This document shows, one piece after another, positions 1 through 39,187 of a DNA stretch of 64,000 nucleotides (the stretch's first letter is position 1; each line of letters starts with the position of its first letter). The stretch is taken from the NCBI GenBank assembly GCA_030141605.1, contig JAQGDQ010000004.1:1835001-1899000 (forward strand). Reading direction: 5' to 3'. The stretch is from Tubiluchus corallicola (lineage: Eukaryota; Priapulida; Priapulimorpha; Priapulimorphida; Tubiluchidae). A program made the translations under genes and the position numbers. Below the pieces are notes generated by a model. That model was not told where the DNA came from, did not search any database, and saw only the letters and a list, made by a program, of their open reading frames with translations.

Positions 1-670
1 GGTAAAATAAAGGGTACAAAAAGTATGAAGAGCTTTAATTAAAAACTAAATTAAAAGAAACAGTAAAATTACTAATTAAGAAAACAAAATGAAAATTAAA
101 CTGACAAACATACCTGACATCTATTAGATATAGCTAAGATTTTAGTTCAGCCTTTTTGTGCTTGTATTATTTGACTGACATTGTACACCTTTATTTTATA
201 TGTAGTTATATCTCCATTTTGTTATTGTATCTTTCTGTGCACCTGATAAAGTCGGACAGCTGATGAAGGACGAAAGCTCCTGAAAAAATAAAGAATTTTT
301 GAAATTTATGGGCATTTCGACTTCTTTTATGATTTTGACCATGACAAGTCTCAGAACAGCACCATCTTATTTTCAAACAAAAGTTTACTGTCTAAATCTA
401 AAAATCTCTATATCTATCCTGAGTGATAACTGATTGGCAGTTTTTATGGGTAATTCATTGCCACCCATTTAGCATTTTCGTTTTGTTATTACGTAATTTG
501 TAACTTCTCTTCTCACTATGCTGTGACAAGACTATCGTGGCATTTCACTTTTGACTTACCTATGCAGCTGCTAAAACTTGTGCTTGGGTCTAAAATTGCC
601 TCTGAAAGCTTAGTTTCTCTTTGATTTTCTGCACTTGAAACTACACATTCGTTCTCATGCTCATCAAAGT

Positions 671-1665
671 TACAACGTAATTATTACTTGAGGTAATATT
701 TTTTCCGTTTGCCTACATATGTTGAAAATTGTCCCTATGTATTGCATCATACTCAAAAACTTGGGAACAGAAGCGTATGAGCTTAGAATTATATGAGCAT
801 ATACAGTAATTGCTACTGTGGCGATCTCGTTGTGTAAATAGGCCTACTACTATGAATACAAGATATATTGATTTTTGCAGCAGCACAACTAGCCTTCCAA
901 CACCTACCAGTGGGCAGTACTAACATTTTACTACGTAATAATTTAAATTTAAGTGTTATTTTGCTGACTAATTGATTTGTAGTTGGCTTCAAATTATGTT
1001 ATTATAGTTACCATAGCAATTGGTCTTTTCACGTAGTCATCAATCAGTACGAGTCATGGTGCTAATATGTATCTTAAGAACGTCATGGTTTAATTTTTTA
1101 TGACTTTCAAAAATACTTCCTTCAGTAGTTAAGTAACCGTCAAACATAAGAAGTACCTAGATGGGTGATATTTTGTAGAATTTTGTTTCAAATTGTGTCC
1201 TAGCAAAGTGATAGAAACAATGAACCATACAAAATCAAAAACTGTATAATTCTAAGAAATTCTGTGGAAAAGTATCAAACATAAGGTAAAATTATCTTGC
1301 TAAGCATCGTAGTTTGACATCACTTAACTTCACCTGTGCTTGGTGTGCATATAGGCTGCTAATTAATACTGAGTGTGAATCAATAATTGAAATAATGTTT
1401 GAAGATAGCCGCTGTACAGTATTACCAATGAACACGTATGTAAGTGGTGAAAATTCTAATAAAATTGACTTTCAGAAGTCCAACTTCTCAAATCTTGGCG
1501 AGACTGTAGCTTTTTGCCACAACCCCCTTCCCTGGCAACTACCTTGATCCTAGATACTTGTATAATTAACTCTGTGTTAGGTACATCACCAGGATGCCAA
1601 CTCATTGTCTTTGGGACATTTGCAAGATTTTCTGCTTCTCTTTAATCCCTGCTTTATTTGGTCTA
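671..1665 (+). repeat. Dispersed repeat, copy A (inverted partner at 16168-17057)
   Basis: Read along the plus strand, this roughly 1 kb stretch aligns by eye almost end to end with the reverse complement of 16168-17057, with many substitutions and small indels. Shared landmarks include the block around 870-890 (GATTTTTGCAGCAGCAC), the block near 1290 (AAAATTATCTTGCTAAG) and the block near 1530 (CAACTACCTTGAT, CAACTACCTCGAT in the partner). It carries no long open frame. It lies in the intron upstream of the first visible PPIL3 exon. It is probably an old non-autonomous mobile element; I see no clean terminal repeats or target duplication, and the edges are approximate. Confidence 0.75.
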
Positions 1666-1824
1666 TTTTTTTGCTTATACATTATGTGAAACTAATTGTA
1701 TGTTTGCATTTGCTTTTTTTAACAGTATATACATCATATGCCCCCATATACCCTCAATCCGAGCACTGATTGTGTCATCATTGCTTAAGTTCACACTTGT
1801 GTAAACAGATTTCTGTTCATGCAG

Positions 1825-3009
1825 CACAACACCCGTGGAGTCGTCTCGATGGCTAACAGTGGTCCAAACACTAATAGGTCTCAGTTCTTCATTACATATG
1901 CAAAACAGCCTCATTTGGATAACAAGTACACCATATTTGGCAAGTAAGACTTAATTATGCTTTTAGTTGTTAGATTCAGACAAGGACAATCTTACTCAAT
2001 TTTAAACGAAATTCCTGGTAAAACAATGAATTTCCAAGAACCAATCAGGCTACAGGAAAAAATTATATAATAGCCCATGATTTCTAAGACTCACAAGTAT
2101 GAAATACCTTAATAAAATTATAATTTTTTTGATGTCCTTCAGTATATTTTCATGTAAATTAGCACTGTTAATATGATTTTCACTTGTTCAGCTCAATCTA
2201 AATACTGTAAATCCAGAAATTGTGTTGCACTTCTTAGTGTTGGTTAATACAATTGTTGGTTAAGCTATTTGAATATTGGCCATTCAATGTGTTGTCAACA
2301 CATGTCAAGCTCTCAATTGTAGAGTATTGCAAGGCTTTCTGCAGTTGTTTGAGGCACTTTATGGAACATCTTTATCTTGCTTGAATACTTGCAATTTGCA
2401 AGATGCTGACTGTTAGCATAAATTAACATGCCACTATTTTCATCAACCTGATCAGCTGATACCAATGACTATACTCCGTAGTATCTTCTTAACAAGGATA
2501 AATCTTTATTTGTGCGTGCTACATGCTTGCAACACAAAGTCACTTATGATTATTATTATTAAACGAAAGATTTCAAAACGATGTTAAAACAGTCATTTAC
2601 ACTGGTGCTGCCAAGACTTTAAATACATAGGTTAAAATGCTCAGTCGATTAGGGAGTGGAGGTCAGGTTCTGCCTGATATAGTTTTTTTGACCCCATGTT
2701 TGTTTTCCGAATACAAAACAGTTCTTTTGCTTTGAACACTCAGCATTGTTTCAAAATCAGCAATTTGCTCTTAGCAATTCGTTTGGCACGATCTTAAAAA
2801 ACAAGTATTAATGGTTGATATTTTCAAGTGGAAAATATTATTGCACTTTACAAATGAATACATTTGTGTTGGCTGTATTTTCCAGAGTGATAGATGGGTG
2901 GGACACACTAGAAGAGATTGAAAAACAGCCTGTTAATCCGAAAAACTATCGACCATTGAATGAGCTGAGGATTCTCAATGCAAAGATCCATGCTAATCCA
3001 CTTGCGTGA
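1825..3009 (+). CDS. PPIL3: Peptidyl-prolyl cis-trans isomerase-like 3, C-terminal half (partial)
   Basis: Two exons, 1825-1943 and 2886-3009, join in frame across a 942 bp GT/AG intron and encode the last 80 residues of a cyclophilin, ending in a TGA. The first exon gives the cyclophilin core [19 protein letters not shown] followed by [18 protein letters not shown]. The second gives [17 protein letters not shown] and ends KIHANPLA, which matches the C-terminus of PPIL3, a single-domain cyclophilin of about 161 residues associated with the spliceosome. PPIL3 enzymes catalyse Xaa-Pro isomerisation. The first exon begins in phase 0 at the residue corresponding to about position 81 of the human protein. 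The N-terminal 80 codons are not found in 1-1824, so they lie left of the window. The gene is convergent with VARS. Confidence 0.93.
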
Positions 3010-3219
3010 ACACAACCCAAGTGCCTAACTGGAGAAGAAAAAAATCTGTAAAAGCAAGGCTGAAAAGCTTGTGAAAGCAAGGCTGAAAAGTTTTGCAGAC
3101 ATCTGCATCTAATAGATAAGTCATCATTGATAAGGCACAAAAGGACAGCCATTTGGTTCTCAGGCACTTTTCTCAATGTCGTAGGAAATTTTTGTTAATG
3201 TAAGAGACTGTATGATGCA

Positions 3220-3225
3220 AATAAA
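3220..3225 (+). other. Poly(A) signal of PPIL3
   Basis: A canonical AATAAA lies 211 bp after the PPIL3 stop codon, the first such hexamer downstream on this strand. Confidence 0.6.
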
Positions 3226-6200
3226 GGAATTGCCACCCGTTTATGCTGTAGTCGGTACGTATGCTTTGTCTAATTAATAAGAGCATTAGTACAATAGTCA
3301 TTACTTGACAAAAATCACAGATAATAAAACCAGCCCAGTTTTAGTACATGTAGTAACCCACTGCTCGGCTACCTTTCCAGGTACTCAGTTAGAGCTGAGT
3401 AGACCCAGGAAGGTGGCCAGAGAGTTCTATGCGAGTGAAGCATGGCTCGAAAAACATGGTGTAACAGATATTCAAGCCGAGAATTATTGAATCGATGGTC
3501 GTGCCATACTACTAAGCCACTGCATCTTAATTAACTTATGTAATTGTGTAATTCCATTTTTGAAACTATGACCAAGTAAACAAGTATGGATAATAGGATA
3601 CTTAAAACTGTAACTAAAAAAGCAACTGGCCACTCACTTACTCCTAAATGACCTACAGAAATGCTCGCTGTAGTATAGTAAATTATCTTGCAAAAAAAAA
3701 CGAGTGTGTTCCTTTATTGTGATTTAACTGTTTCTGCACATTGTTCCGAAGTGTCAGTGCTGATTTGGCAGACTCAGCAGCAGTTTGCAAAATGTTAACA
3801 TTATTTCGTAAAAGTTTCAATAAAACATAATGCAATATGCTAATTAATGCATCATATCAAATGGCAATACAAGCCAATACTGGATTGCATATAACTGAAC
3901 GAATATAGTTCAAAATTGTTGCTTTTCTATGTGAAAATGATTTATAATTTAGTAAGTGTATCGCATGAGATTTTTTTGTAAAATCAAAATTTCATCAATG
4001 TGTTGTTGTAAACCACAATTATATAATTTAAATATGAGAAACATTTACAGTAGTTATTGAAATAAATAATATCGATTCATTTATAAAATATTAGTTAATA
4101 GAATCTTATTGAAGAGCATTGTAGAGGACCAGTACAGAACATCCAGCAGTTTGACCATAGAACTAAAAAAACCCCAACTAATCAATAATAGAAAAATTAA
4201 AGTTTTTTGGCAAGAGCAAGGATGCAATCTAAACAACTGTAACCATGTTTTCAAAAATCAGCAAGTGTTCGGATCTTTTTTTAATTCGTGTATAGTCTCA
4301 ATGCTCCCAAAACGAGAAAACAGGACCCTTCTTGCCGATTGGTGTAAACCATAACCAGTCCTGTACAGTAATAATAACAGTAGCGTATTTCAATTTTCAT
4401 GTTTGCAAACATGTGCAGAGCATTCGTGGAATTTTTGTACTGTTGAAAATTATTTTCAATTGTTCATAATCACTAGCTGGGCTCACCAGCTGTTAATTAA
4501 TATATTAACGTGTTATTTAATCAGTGAGAGGTTTTGCTCGCCCTGTGCTGAAGCCAAAATTGGCTGCCGCCTTCCTTAAATATAACACATCTTCGACCAC
4601 TACAAATGCACGTATATGCAAGATACTTATATAAGCCAAAGTTTGCAATTAAATCTAAAAGACCACGGAGCGTCAATTTCTTGAGAAATGCCAAGAGTTG
4701 GCTGTAGGTAAAGTGTTTTCCTTTAAGTGGCTTTCATTAAATAATTTCCAACTTATGCAGAGGTGCCACTTTGCGATGGCTTTATGCGATGTGAAAAAAG
4801 ACAATTATTAATAAAATTTTGGGCATGAATACAAAAGAGAATACGGTACAGAATAAGATGCCAAGTGTTAGAATATGAAATGCAGCAGCAGCAAGAACAT
4901 ATCATGTAACCTGATTAACAAGCACATTGACCAGAGCACTTTTTCAAATCTAAGCAAACACGAGTCCACATACCACATCATGTAAAAGGGTATGCAATTA
5001 GTCTAATCCTGTGTGAAATGCAATAAAAAGAGCGAAGACATGCCTTGCCTCAGTATGTAGTGTAAGCAAGACTAATGTTGATTCATTAGAGATTTTATAA
5101 AAGTGCTATATGAAGATACAACTTTCTACTCTTCGACTTCAAAATTATTTACGTATTAGACAAATTTAGACGTTGAATTTTAGTCCACTCTGCTTGTGGC
5201 GTCAGTATATCGGTTTTTGACAGTGATTGATGTTCACCTGCTTGCTTCTTTCCTTGCTGCCCGATTCGAATTTACTATACCATCTTCGTGTTATAGCATT
5301 TTTAGTACAGTCTGCAGGGCTTCAATTAATTTATGTATCTCTGCTTCCAAACTCTCTGCCTATGTACAAAATAAATATGGAAAAATACAAAATTTAATCA
5401 GGATGTTTTGCATGTAATTAAAAACACTCAAAAACAAGACAGTAGACTGCATAATTCGATTCTGTATAATTCCGAATATCTCAGATAGATTAAGTAGAAC
5501 AGATTTATTTCTATACATATGTTAATTCTTAAAGCAATTACGAAACTTGGTTTTTTTTAGCTCGGTATATCGCAGTATTCAGTATATTTTACGGGAACAA
5601 TTTATGCAAAACCCATTGAGTATTTGCTCTGCTTATCTCAGACACTCAAAAACATTGTCTATGCAATGAATGTACGCGTTCCTGGATATCCAATCACTGG
5701 AGGTGTAAAACAATCGGAAAACTAATCAATAAATACTTTGGGTATTTATGCATGTGGCACATATAAATTGCTTTGTTTCCAAAGAAATCTGCATGCCAGT
5801 AATTCAATGATTCTACTCTTAATAAAATGTGGACGTACAAAGCGGAAAATGGCTAATTATTTCCTGGACCTTCATTGTCAATTTCAGCAGGCCCTGATAG
5901 ACTATCTCTCTGTGTCGATGCACGCACAATGTGGCATGGGGAATGCTGGAATGCTCATACAGCTAACATGGCCAATAAAATCAATTTGCAACTGATTATT
6001 AAATTTTGATCACATCAATCTCTGGATAAAACTTGATCTGATGGTTTAAAATTTTGACAAAAACTGATAAGTAGTGGCAGTTTAAAAAGGTTAACTTCAT
6101 AGCTACATCCTAGCAAATAGTTACATGGTTAGGATTTAGAAAAGAGGCAGCACTGTTATACTGCTAACCTTTCACTCCACGGAAAGAGCTAAGCGCTAGA

Positions 6201-6255
6201 GAACAGCTTCTGGTTAAAAGCCGATGTGCAACTTACTATTAGTGAGCAAAAATAA
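3226..6255. other. Intergenic region between convergent PPIL3 and VARS
   Basis: AT-rich sequence holding only short open frames without recognisable domains. One of them, 3305-3490, has locally higher GC but no flanking splice signals or family resemblance that I can defend. No RNA gene is visible. The poly(A) site of VARS (minus strand) should lie here, but I find no canonical hexamer within about 400 bp of its predicted stop. Confidence 0.5.
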
Positions 6256-25694
<19,439 letters not shown>

Positions 25695-27674
25695 GCTACA
25701 CTAAAATATAAATTAACCCAACAATGAATGTTTCAAATGCACAAAAATACATTTAAAAAACAATAAACTGCAATATTTGTGAAAAGAATGTGGGCACGAG
25801 ATACCAAACATTCTTATGCCCGATTCGACAAATCATTCCGGGAGTTTTTACACAAAAATTAGCAGACTGGATCTGTAGTGGAGATGAAGCTCAATCTTTT
25901 TTTGCAGATCAGACACACATAGGAAGCTGGAAATGTTTTTCAAAATTGTATTCTAATTAACGGCCAAATCCAATCCAAACATTGTATGTATGTATACATG
26001 TAACCTGCCTACACATTTTGAAAATACTTGAGCCACTAGTGCCATTTTCCTGCATAATACTTTAATCATGCAAATTTCATGTTTGAAATTCCATGTTTGG
26101 TTAATAAGTTTGAAAAAAAAGCAGCAAACATGATTAAAAATGAATTATAACAACATATGTACACCAACTAACTTGGGTTTTTTGCACAATCTTTTAAATC
26201 ATTCAAATCATCATAAAAAAATGTGGAACAAGATGCTATGCATCCTGCATGGTTCATAAAATTATAAGTGCATCCAACGACATCATGAAAAAGTGTATAA
26301 CAAAACTTTACTTACTTTTTACTACTTTTTGTGTAACAAAAATGACAGTGTACTATCCCTGTACATGTTAATAAAATTTATTTCTATTATATCTGGTTGT
26401 TTTCGGAGTTTTGCCTATTCAAAATTGTTCATTTCCTAACACATGTAAATAAAATGGTTTTGCATAACAAAGTTCGAAAATTGTGTGCAGCGGTAGAAAT
26501 GATACGCATGCAGTTGCCTATTAACAGCTGTTCCACATCCTCCAACACAAATGCTCTAGACACGACGAAGCACTACACTTTGGCTAAGAGTCAGCAACGA
26601 ATATTCAAGTTTGAAATTTCGAATCAAATTGAAATTCATTTGAAAAGACTTTTTATTTTAATTTGATTTGAACCTCAAATTATGAACTAAAATAATTAAA
26701 CGCACTATCTACTTTCGTTTCTTTGTCATTAAAATATTTCAAATATCATGTAATCACAACAGTTTAGTCATAATTTCTGCACAATATTTTTTAACAAATC
26801 ATTAATAGTTTCTGCAGAAAGACAAAAACAATATACACAACCTTTGCAAGCTGTTGTACACTGCAAATAAGTAGCTTGAATAACAAAATTGTCCATAAGT
26901 CGACAATTAAGCTTTTCTAGTTATTCAAATATCCTGAATCTCCATTTCATGAGGATCATTTTAGTAGGCAGCTCATCGCTCTACGTTATTTCTACGCTGA
27001 GATAACCCATGTTAAAAATAAGATGCAGGCTGCGCACTGAAAAACTTAATCTTGAGAAAATCGCAGGTAAAGTTAGCCAATGTTTTTTGCAGCGTCTCTA
27101 CAAAACACTTAGCAACAGTACAAAAGTCTGGTTGCTATGGACTTTACAAGAGCAAATTGAAGTTACGTTTAAATCCAATAGAAGACTCTTCCTGACGAAG
27201 ATCTGGTCTTGTCAACAGAAAAAATCCGAAGCAAAATGACAGCTTCAATGAGCTACAATCGGAGTTAGAAAATACAAATTCCTTTTACAATTGCGGTACT
27301 AGTTTTTAGAAGGAAAAGTGGGCAAGGCGTTATAAAATTAGATTTTTAGCATTTTTTGGACATTTTCCTGATAATTTGATATATATTAGAATATAAAAGT
27401 CCAATATATTTAGCATCTGTTTTCATGAAAAAATAAAAAATCGACATTTGACCAAATTTTTGGTGCTTTCTACTTTGAAGTATCATAACATAGTTTTAAC
27501 TATGCCGACTTATGGACGGTTTTAGTTTGCAAGCACACTTATCACTTAAAAACGATAAGTAAAAGTAGATTCATTACAACAGTAAGTGTGACATTCTTAA
27601 TGTTAGCTGCACAATCAGTCACTATAGTGGTAAATTGGTGATGCAATGCTACATGCAGTCTTCGCCATCTCTGA

Positions 27675-28071
27675 ACATTATAATTTTATTGCTGATTCGA
27701 AACTTACTCGAATATCCTTGATACTGAATTCGAATTCAATTCAGATATGAAATTTTGAAATCTGATACGATTCGAATGCCAAAAATTCCATTCCTTTTGC
27801 CAAACTGTGTTTTTTATATATTTATATATGACTATGAGTCCAACAACAATGGATTTATACTAGATATCCTACATTTTTTTATTAAAATTTAATAATACTG
27901 ATTACCATATGAATTATTCCAAACGTAAACCATCTAGCAACAGTTGAATTTAAAAATTATTTTTTTCTATCGTCAAAAGTACTTTCAGAAAATGTTGTAC
28001 TTTGTTAGATTTAGAATTTGCCTTTCCATTAAATTTCGAATTCGATTTCCAGTAGAGTTTGCTCATCCCTA
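27675..28071. mobile_element. Decayed hAT-like repeat, copy 1
   Basis: The block around 27690-27800, rich in GATTCGAAT-type palindromic words, aligns with 29905-30000. The end near 28055-28071 (TTTGCTCATCCCTA) matches the terminal sequence of copy 2. The middle appears to carry about 230 bp of unrelated or diverged sequence. Ends reading TAGGG(A/G)TGAGCAA together with GATTCGAA-rich subterminal DNA are typical of non-autonomous hAT elements. The left boundary is not defined. Confidence 0.35.
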
Positions 28072-28415
28072 CGTGCATACGCGGCGTTTTGCAGTGCACA
28101 AGTACAAAGTGGCCACATAGTACTTTAGATTAGGAAAAACGTACCTTTTCAAAATTTATATACAAACTCTTCTTCAATCTACAGCCAGTCAACTGTCTAT
28201 GTCTTCGTCTGTAGCAGTAAAACAAACTTTCGACTTTTATTTACAAGTGAATGATGAAATGACAAGTAATTAACCAAGTGTTATACGTAACAATGAAATC
28301 GTTCGCAAAAAAGTGAAATTTTAATACTAAATTGCAAGATATTGCTAATAACTAGTGAGTAACGTGGTCAGGCCAGTTGGGCTGGTGACACCTACAGGAT
28401 GAAATTGGAAACTGA

Positions 28416-28571
28416 CAGTTGGTCAAAACGCCAGCTGTATTTGTCGATCCGAGGAAGAAGCTTCCAGTAAATGTAGTTGAGGCAACAAACATTGAACAAT
28501 TTAAGGGACGTCTTGACAAGCATTGGCAACAGAATTCATCAAAATTCATAGATCCCATGTTACCCCAATGA
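28416..28571 (+). pseudogene. Non-LTR retrotransposon reverse transcriptase, C-terminal relic
   Basis: A 51-codon open stretch ending in TGA reads KLPVNVVEATNIEQFKGRLD followed by KHW. This is the pattern (LPxxVVxAxSxxxFKxRLDKxW) found at the extreme C-terminus of ORF2 proteins of many invertebrate LINEs. Upstream the frame is closed by stops, so only the tail survives. A 158-codon open frame on the opposite strand over the same bases (28352-28828) is a shadow. Confidence 0.6.
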
Positions 28572-29730
28572 GAACAAAATGTTGTGATGGCATGACCTTC
28601 CTCTATCTGCGGTGGTGCCACTACATTCAAAATTTCAGTTTTAGTTAGCATAGTCGAGGGGCAAACAGCATTTATACTAATACCCCAGCTCTGGATTATG
28701 GAAACTATTATTTGTGTCCGCCAATCACAGAAATTATATGAAATACACACAACCCATAGACTGAAACGGGATGTCTGCAGTACAATATGCGCATTCTGGA
28801 ACGTCCGGCAATAAACACAAGCCACCACTTTTTATTTTCTCTAATAATTGTACACTCATTTTTAATGGCCGTGTACAGGGTTTATAGCAGGTAAAATAGT
28901 CAAATGTTATAAGTAAGAAAAATTTGTAAGATAAAGTGAAGGAAAAAATGGATCAGGAAGTTACAATGCAGAAGTCTTAATAATTAACTAGGTAGATCAC
29001 GAGTAGACTACAAAAGCTTTTCCCAAATCAATTCAGCCATCAAGGAAACGAAGAAGACGTAGATTGCTTATGCAGATGGATTTCACACAAAAACACCTCG
29101 ATGGAGCGCCTTTAATTTTGAAGGATACTAACTTTAGAGAATGGTAAAGAACATACTGTCCGACAAGGCCGGTTATAAGCCCATTTGACCGATTCTTCAA
29201 ATTGGGCGCCGCGCCAAGAGGGGTCCAGCGCACATGCTCCAGCTGAGGGCGCTATAATGAATAAATGAGTGTCCCGTGTGCACGAAGACTCTTGATACTG
29301 TGAATGGTGAATGTACGGAATCTATTTATTCTGACATCGTATATCTATGTTTAATGTTTTTTTACTGATCGTTTGTTTATTTGTTTGTAATTTCAGTTTA
29401 TTATTCCATTTACTTTCTAAAAAGTAACTGGCGAGCCCTAATCATTAGTTGTGCCAAGCGCACACCATGCCTAGCATGTGATTTAGTTTAGTCCTAGCGC
29501 AGCGTTTCGGACTGTTTCTAAGATAACGATTTTTCCCGTGCCGAGGCGTCGATTACTATAGTATATTGGCACATTTTTAAGAAAACTGTCCTTAAACTGC
29601 GAACTTGAAGCCTGCATACAAGCCTACAGAGAAACGTTAATCTAGTTAGAGACTGGTTAGTTAATCTAGAGAGACGTTAATAATAGGCTGGTATTTTAGC
29701 TTCAATAATAATAATTGAAGGTTAAATTAG

Positions 29731-30016
29731 TAGGGGTGCTGTTTCAGAAAATTACGTTCAAAAATGTTACATTTCCTTCGAACTGCAAGCTCGAGAAGCA
29801 AAACAGTGCGTTTTTTACTTGACAGCTACAACGCCAACGTTTTGCTGGTACCATTCAAAATTAAAGCTATGAATTTTTGTGCACATTCTTATTTTGGTAT
29901 TTTTTTATTACTGATTCAAAATTTATTCGAATATCTTTCATAGAAATTTTGAAACTCGAGACGATTCAAATTCGAAAGCCAAAAATTCCATTTCTGGTAG
30001 CACTTGCTCACCCCTA
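29731..30016. mobile_element. Decayed hAT-like non-autonomous element, copy 2
   Basis: It begins TAGGGGTGCTG and ends CTCACCCCTA, giving an 8 bp terminal inverted repeat (TAGGGGTG). The 3' half aligns with copy 1. No matching 8 bp target duplication is visible, so the boundaries are tentative. Confidence 0.4.
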
Positions 30017-31265
30017 CTTGTGCCAAAAGCCTTCATCATACATTCGCAAGTCTTAATTAATCTTAGTTACGAGACCGTTGTGACAAATGTTACACACAGA
30101 GGCAGCAGCTTGCACCAGTATATTACCACCGCTCTAAATTGCTTATATACAAGAATTTACCAATTATCTCCCACTCCCATATCCAATCTAATGTGCATGA
30201 ATTAGTTTTAGGAGTAATTACTAGTGATTGCAGCAACAAAGTTTTTCGCATTGTACATGGGTCAAAAACCATGTTTGTAATTTTTTTAGTAAGTATTTTA
30301 GCCAGGAAAAATAAGAATAAATAAAAAAAGCTGAAACCCTAAATATATGACAATGGTTAGTAGTCATGCTTTCAACGGGAGTCATGCATGTGGTTTTCAT
30401 GTTATTCGTTAAATATAGGTGGAAAGCTGTGCAACCTGCTAAACGCTCCTCCGTGAGTTCACTTGTTCTGATCTCAAAATCTTACTATTATCTTTATGAT
30501 TTTCATTTACAGATAACGTATAAGTGCCTATTATCTTAGCTAAGACTAACTCTGAATACGATGAACCAGTGAATGGAAGCCTGGTGGAAAATCTCTATAA
30601 TGTTAGAAACTTTTCGTTTAATCTAAGAACCAACGAATTTCAGAAAACAGCTATCTAGAAGCAGCTAGAAAACACTGTTTTTCAAAGAAATATTATAATG
30701 ATAACAGGAAATTAGGAAGAAAGTGTAGATTAAGATTTTACAAAAGTATAAAATACACATACCATACTGAGCCGTACCACACAGAGCCGTTTTTATACCT
30801 ACAGGCTATAAATACATGTAATAAATTGCATAGGCGTAACAAAATCACGTCAGCAAAAAATAAAAGACTCTGTTCCCACTGTATCAGTAGTAGAGACAAT
30901 TGCAAAACCCAACAGAGGATGGACCACACCTATTCGTGTTTGAATGCCATGCATAATAAAAAAAATCAGGCGAAAATATGAAAAATTATTTCATTTTTGT
31001 ATGTATACATGTGTTAATTTATTGAAGTACTTTGCGTGTAGCTCATTAAATATATGTACTCATTTGTATTGTACTCTGCAGTCTCCACTCTTCAGCCATG
31101 TGTAGAAATGAACAGATTTGAAGTGAATTGTTGTAGTTGCAAACAACTGACTTAGCGCCGCAACACGTAGAAATGATGCCAAGTAAACATGTCAACCGCC
31201 TTTTGAGTATTCTGCATGCTGCACACTGTTCCATGTGCAAAATTAGTCAGATTAATTACTGAGTC

Positions 31266-37131
<5,866 letters not shown>

Positions 37132-39130
37132 ACATAGGCCTGTTATATTCCTGTGTCTGGTACTTGCCATTTATATGGAAGTTGTACAGCTTGCATAGAA
37201 AGGCCCGATAATACAATCATGTTTAAATTTGTGTAAGGTGGCATTAAGCTGCTATATGCAACACAGTAACAAATGGTTTTGATTAGTCTGCAATAGCCAG
37301 AATTATGTTCACTCATTATTCACGGTTTTTTTATTTTTAAAGCAATAGTTTTGTTTCAGAGAGCTGTTAACGTGAATTTCCTTCACATCATGCGTGTATT
37401 AGTAATGATAGTAGTAGAGATGTATTAGAAGTGAACGAAAGTAGAAACCTAGATTTAAATTCGAGGCGTCATAGATCCTTCTCAAGTAAAGTAAAATTGT
37501 TTATTATTATTATTAACTTTCTTTCTTTGTTTGCCTTGCAACACACAATTTACTCATGGCAGCTTCACGAAGCACATTGCAAATGAATTAGAACAAGCGC
37601 CTGACAGATTTTAGTAGGTTTTAGATTTTGCCAATAATGCATTGTAGCAAATTAAAAAATTATCTTGTTAACAATCATGTTAGTTCAGTTTGTTAGCTCA
37701 AAAAAGGGCGCTGATTGGATACAGCTGCCAAACTTTCAGGTACAATTCTTTAAGCCATTCTAGCAGCGTTTTAGATATTTTTATAAGATTTAGCCTTAGC
37801 AGACTGAACTATATAGAGAGAAATTGGTGTTGTATCTTATTTGGCAAATTCAAGATGCTAAACACTATTTCTGAAAATGTAACAAATGTAACTATATTGG
37901 GCATATTATTCCTTAATGAGCTTACGGTAGATTTGTTATTGAATGGGAGTGACAGCTTTGCAGAGTATGAAATTTCTGTTAAGTAATGTAATTGAATTTC
38001 TTGAGTGAAGCTGGTTTAGTGATGATTGCGGTTGTTAATGTTGTATATAAATTTACGATAAATATTCGTACCAACTTTCTTTGAAAATTAGATATAAAAT
38101 TCAATATACGTAGCTTGCCAAAGGCTTATACTAACCTTGGAAACTGAGACAAACATTATTATTGTAATTACACTGTTATTTTTTGAAGCTCATCAACACT
38201 GCAGACAACTTTAAATTGGCTTGCCTGTTGTTTCATGGACTGTAATATATGTAGCATGTTGTTATAATAACAAATACTTATTTAAACAAACACAATTTTA
38301 TTTTTTAAATTCATTTTGTTTTCATTTATTGTTTACTTGTCTTGAAGTTTTGCATATTTCTGTATTACCACACAAATAAAAATGGGTAATACATAGGTTC
38401 AGAAGCATTTTTGTATTCTCCATTAAGCAAAAACCAATGGTATCTGCCAAGGCTTACCTAGAGCTACTTCAGGAGTGTCCTCTCTCTCTACAGCATTACG
38501 TGTCATGAAAACATGATGATGTTTCTGACATTATGATTATGACAAAGAAATTATAAACCATTAAGCGAACAACAATTATCGACATGCAAATTAGACAATG
38601 ATATTTGCCTAACGTACACATTTTGTATACAAGTTTTGTGACACATTTCCGCTATTCTGAAAGCACCGTTGCTATCCTCTGAAAAGTGCCACCTCGGCGG
38701 AACCCTCCCTGCTATGCCACTGACGCCTATACAAATGCAAAATCTTGTTATAGGATTAAGGAATTAATTTTCTTGTTTTCTCCCGAATAAGCTATCTAAA
38801 ATGTGTGTTTTCTGTGACATGAGTAAATTTCACACCAGAACTGAAACACTGTCTGTGGCTTGATTTTTTGATTTAATGGCCTTTGCAGTTTTGCAGTGCT
38901 GGGTAATTTATTGCTCAATTGCGACTGTACTGTAGAAAAAATTCGTATGATCAAAATAGTGACCAAAGTGCTTACCCTCATTATATTGTAATTACTGTAA
39001 ACTGCTGTTTCTTCCATGTACATGTAGTATCACAACCGTGCGTGATAGCCATTTTACATTAATAATGGATTAAACCTTCAATTATTGCATTTTTGGTACC
39101 AGACTTAACCAAAAGAAAACGTAAAAAGGC

Positions 39131-39187
39131 CAGTAATGAACCTGGATTTGAACTTAGGATTGCTATACAACTGCATCACCACTAGAT
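39131..39187 (-). repeat. tRNA-derived SINE-like fragment (minus strand)
   Basis: On the minus strand it reads TAGTGGTGATGCAG, then GCAATCCTAAGTTCAAATCC, that is an A-box-like word followed by a B-box. It resembles the piece at 36798-36866. No complete cloverleaf forms. Confidence 0.4.

Larger units (their letters stand above)
25695..31265. other. Intergenic region between divergent VARS and PTGES2
   Basis: About 5.6 kb without a supported gene. It contains a retrotransposon coding relic (28416-28571) and two related AT-rich repeats with hAT-like ends (27675-28071, 29731-30016). Promoters of both flanking genes should lie near its ends, but no TATA box or other element can be assigned with confidence. 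Confidence 0.6.

Noticed and set aside
1314-1547. 77-codon frame on the plus strand
   Set aside because: It lies in the dispersed repeat, and the homologous stretch in the other copy is not open in the same frame.
3305-3490. 61-codon frame with locally higher GC after PPIL3
   Set aside because: No splice signals, start context or family resemblance; possibly repeat-derived.
28352-28828. 158-codon minus-strand frame
   Set aside because: It lies antisense to a recognisable LINE C-terminal relic and shows no domain of its own.
29033-29233. 66-codon minus-strand frame in a GC-richer patch
   Set aside because: No splice partners or recognisable motif. It could be part of a promoter region, but nothing shows it.
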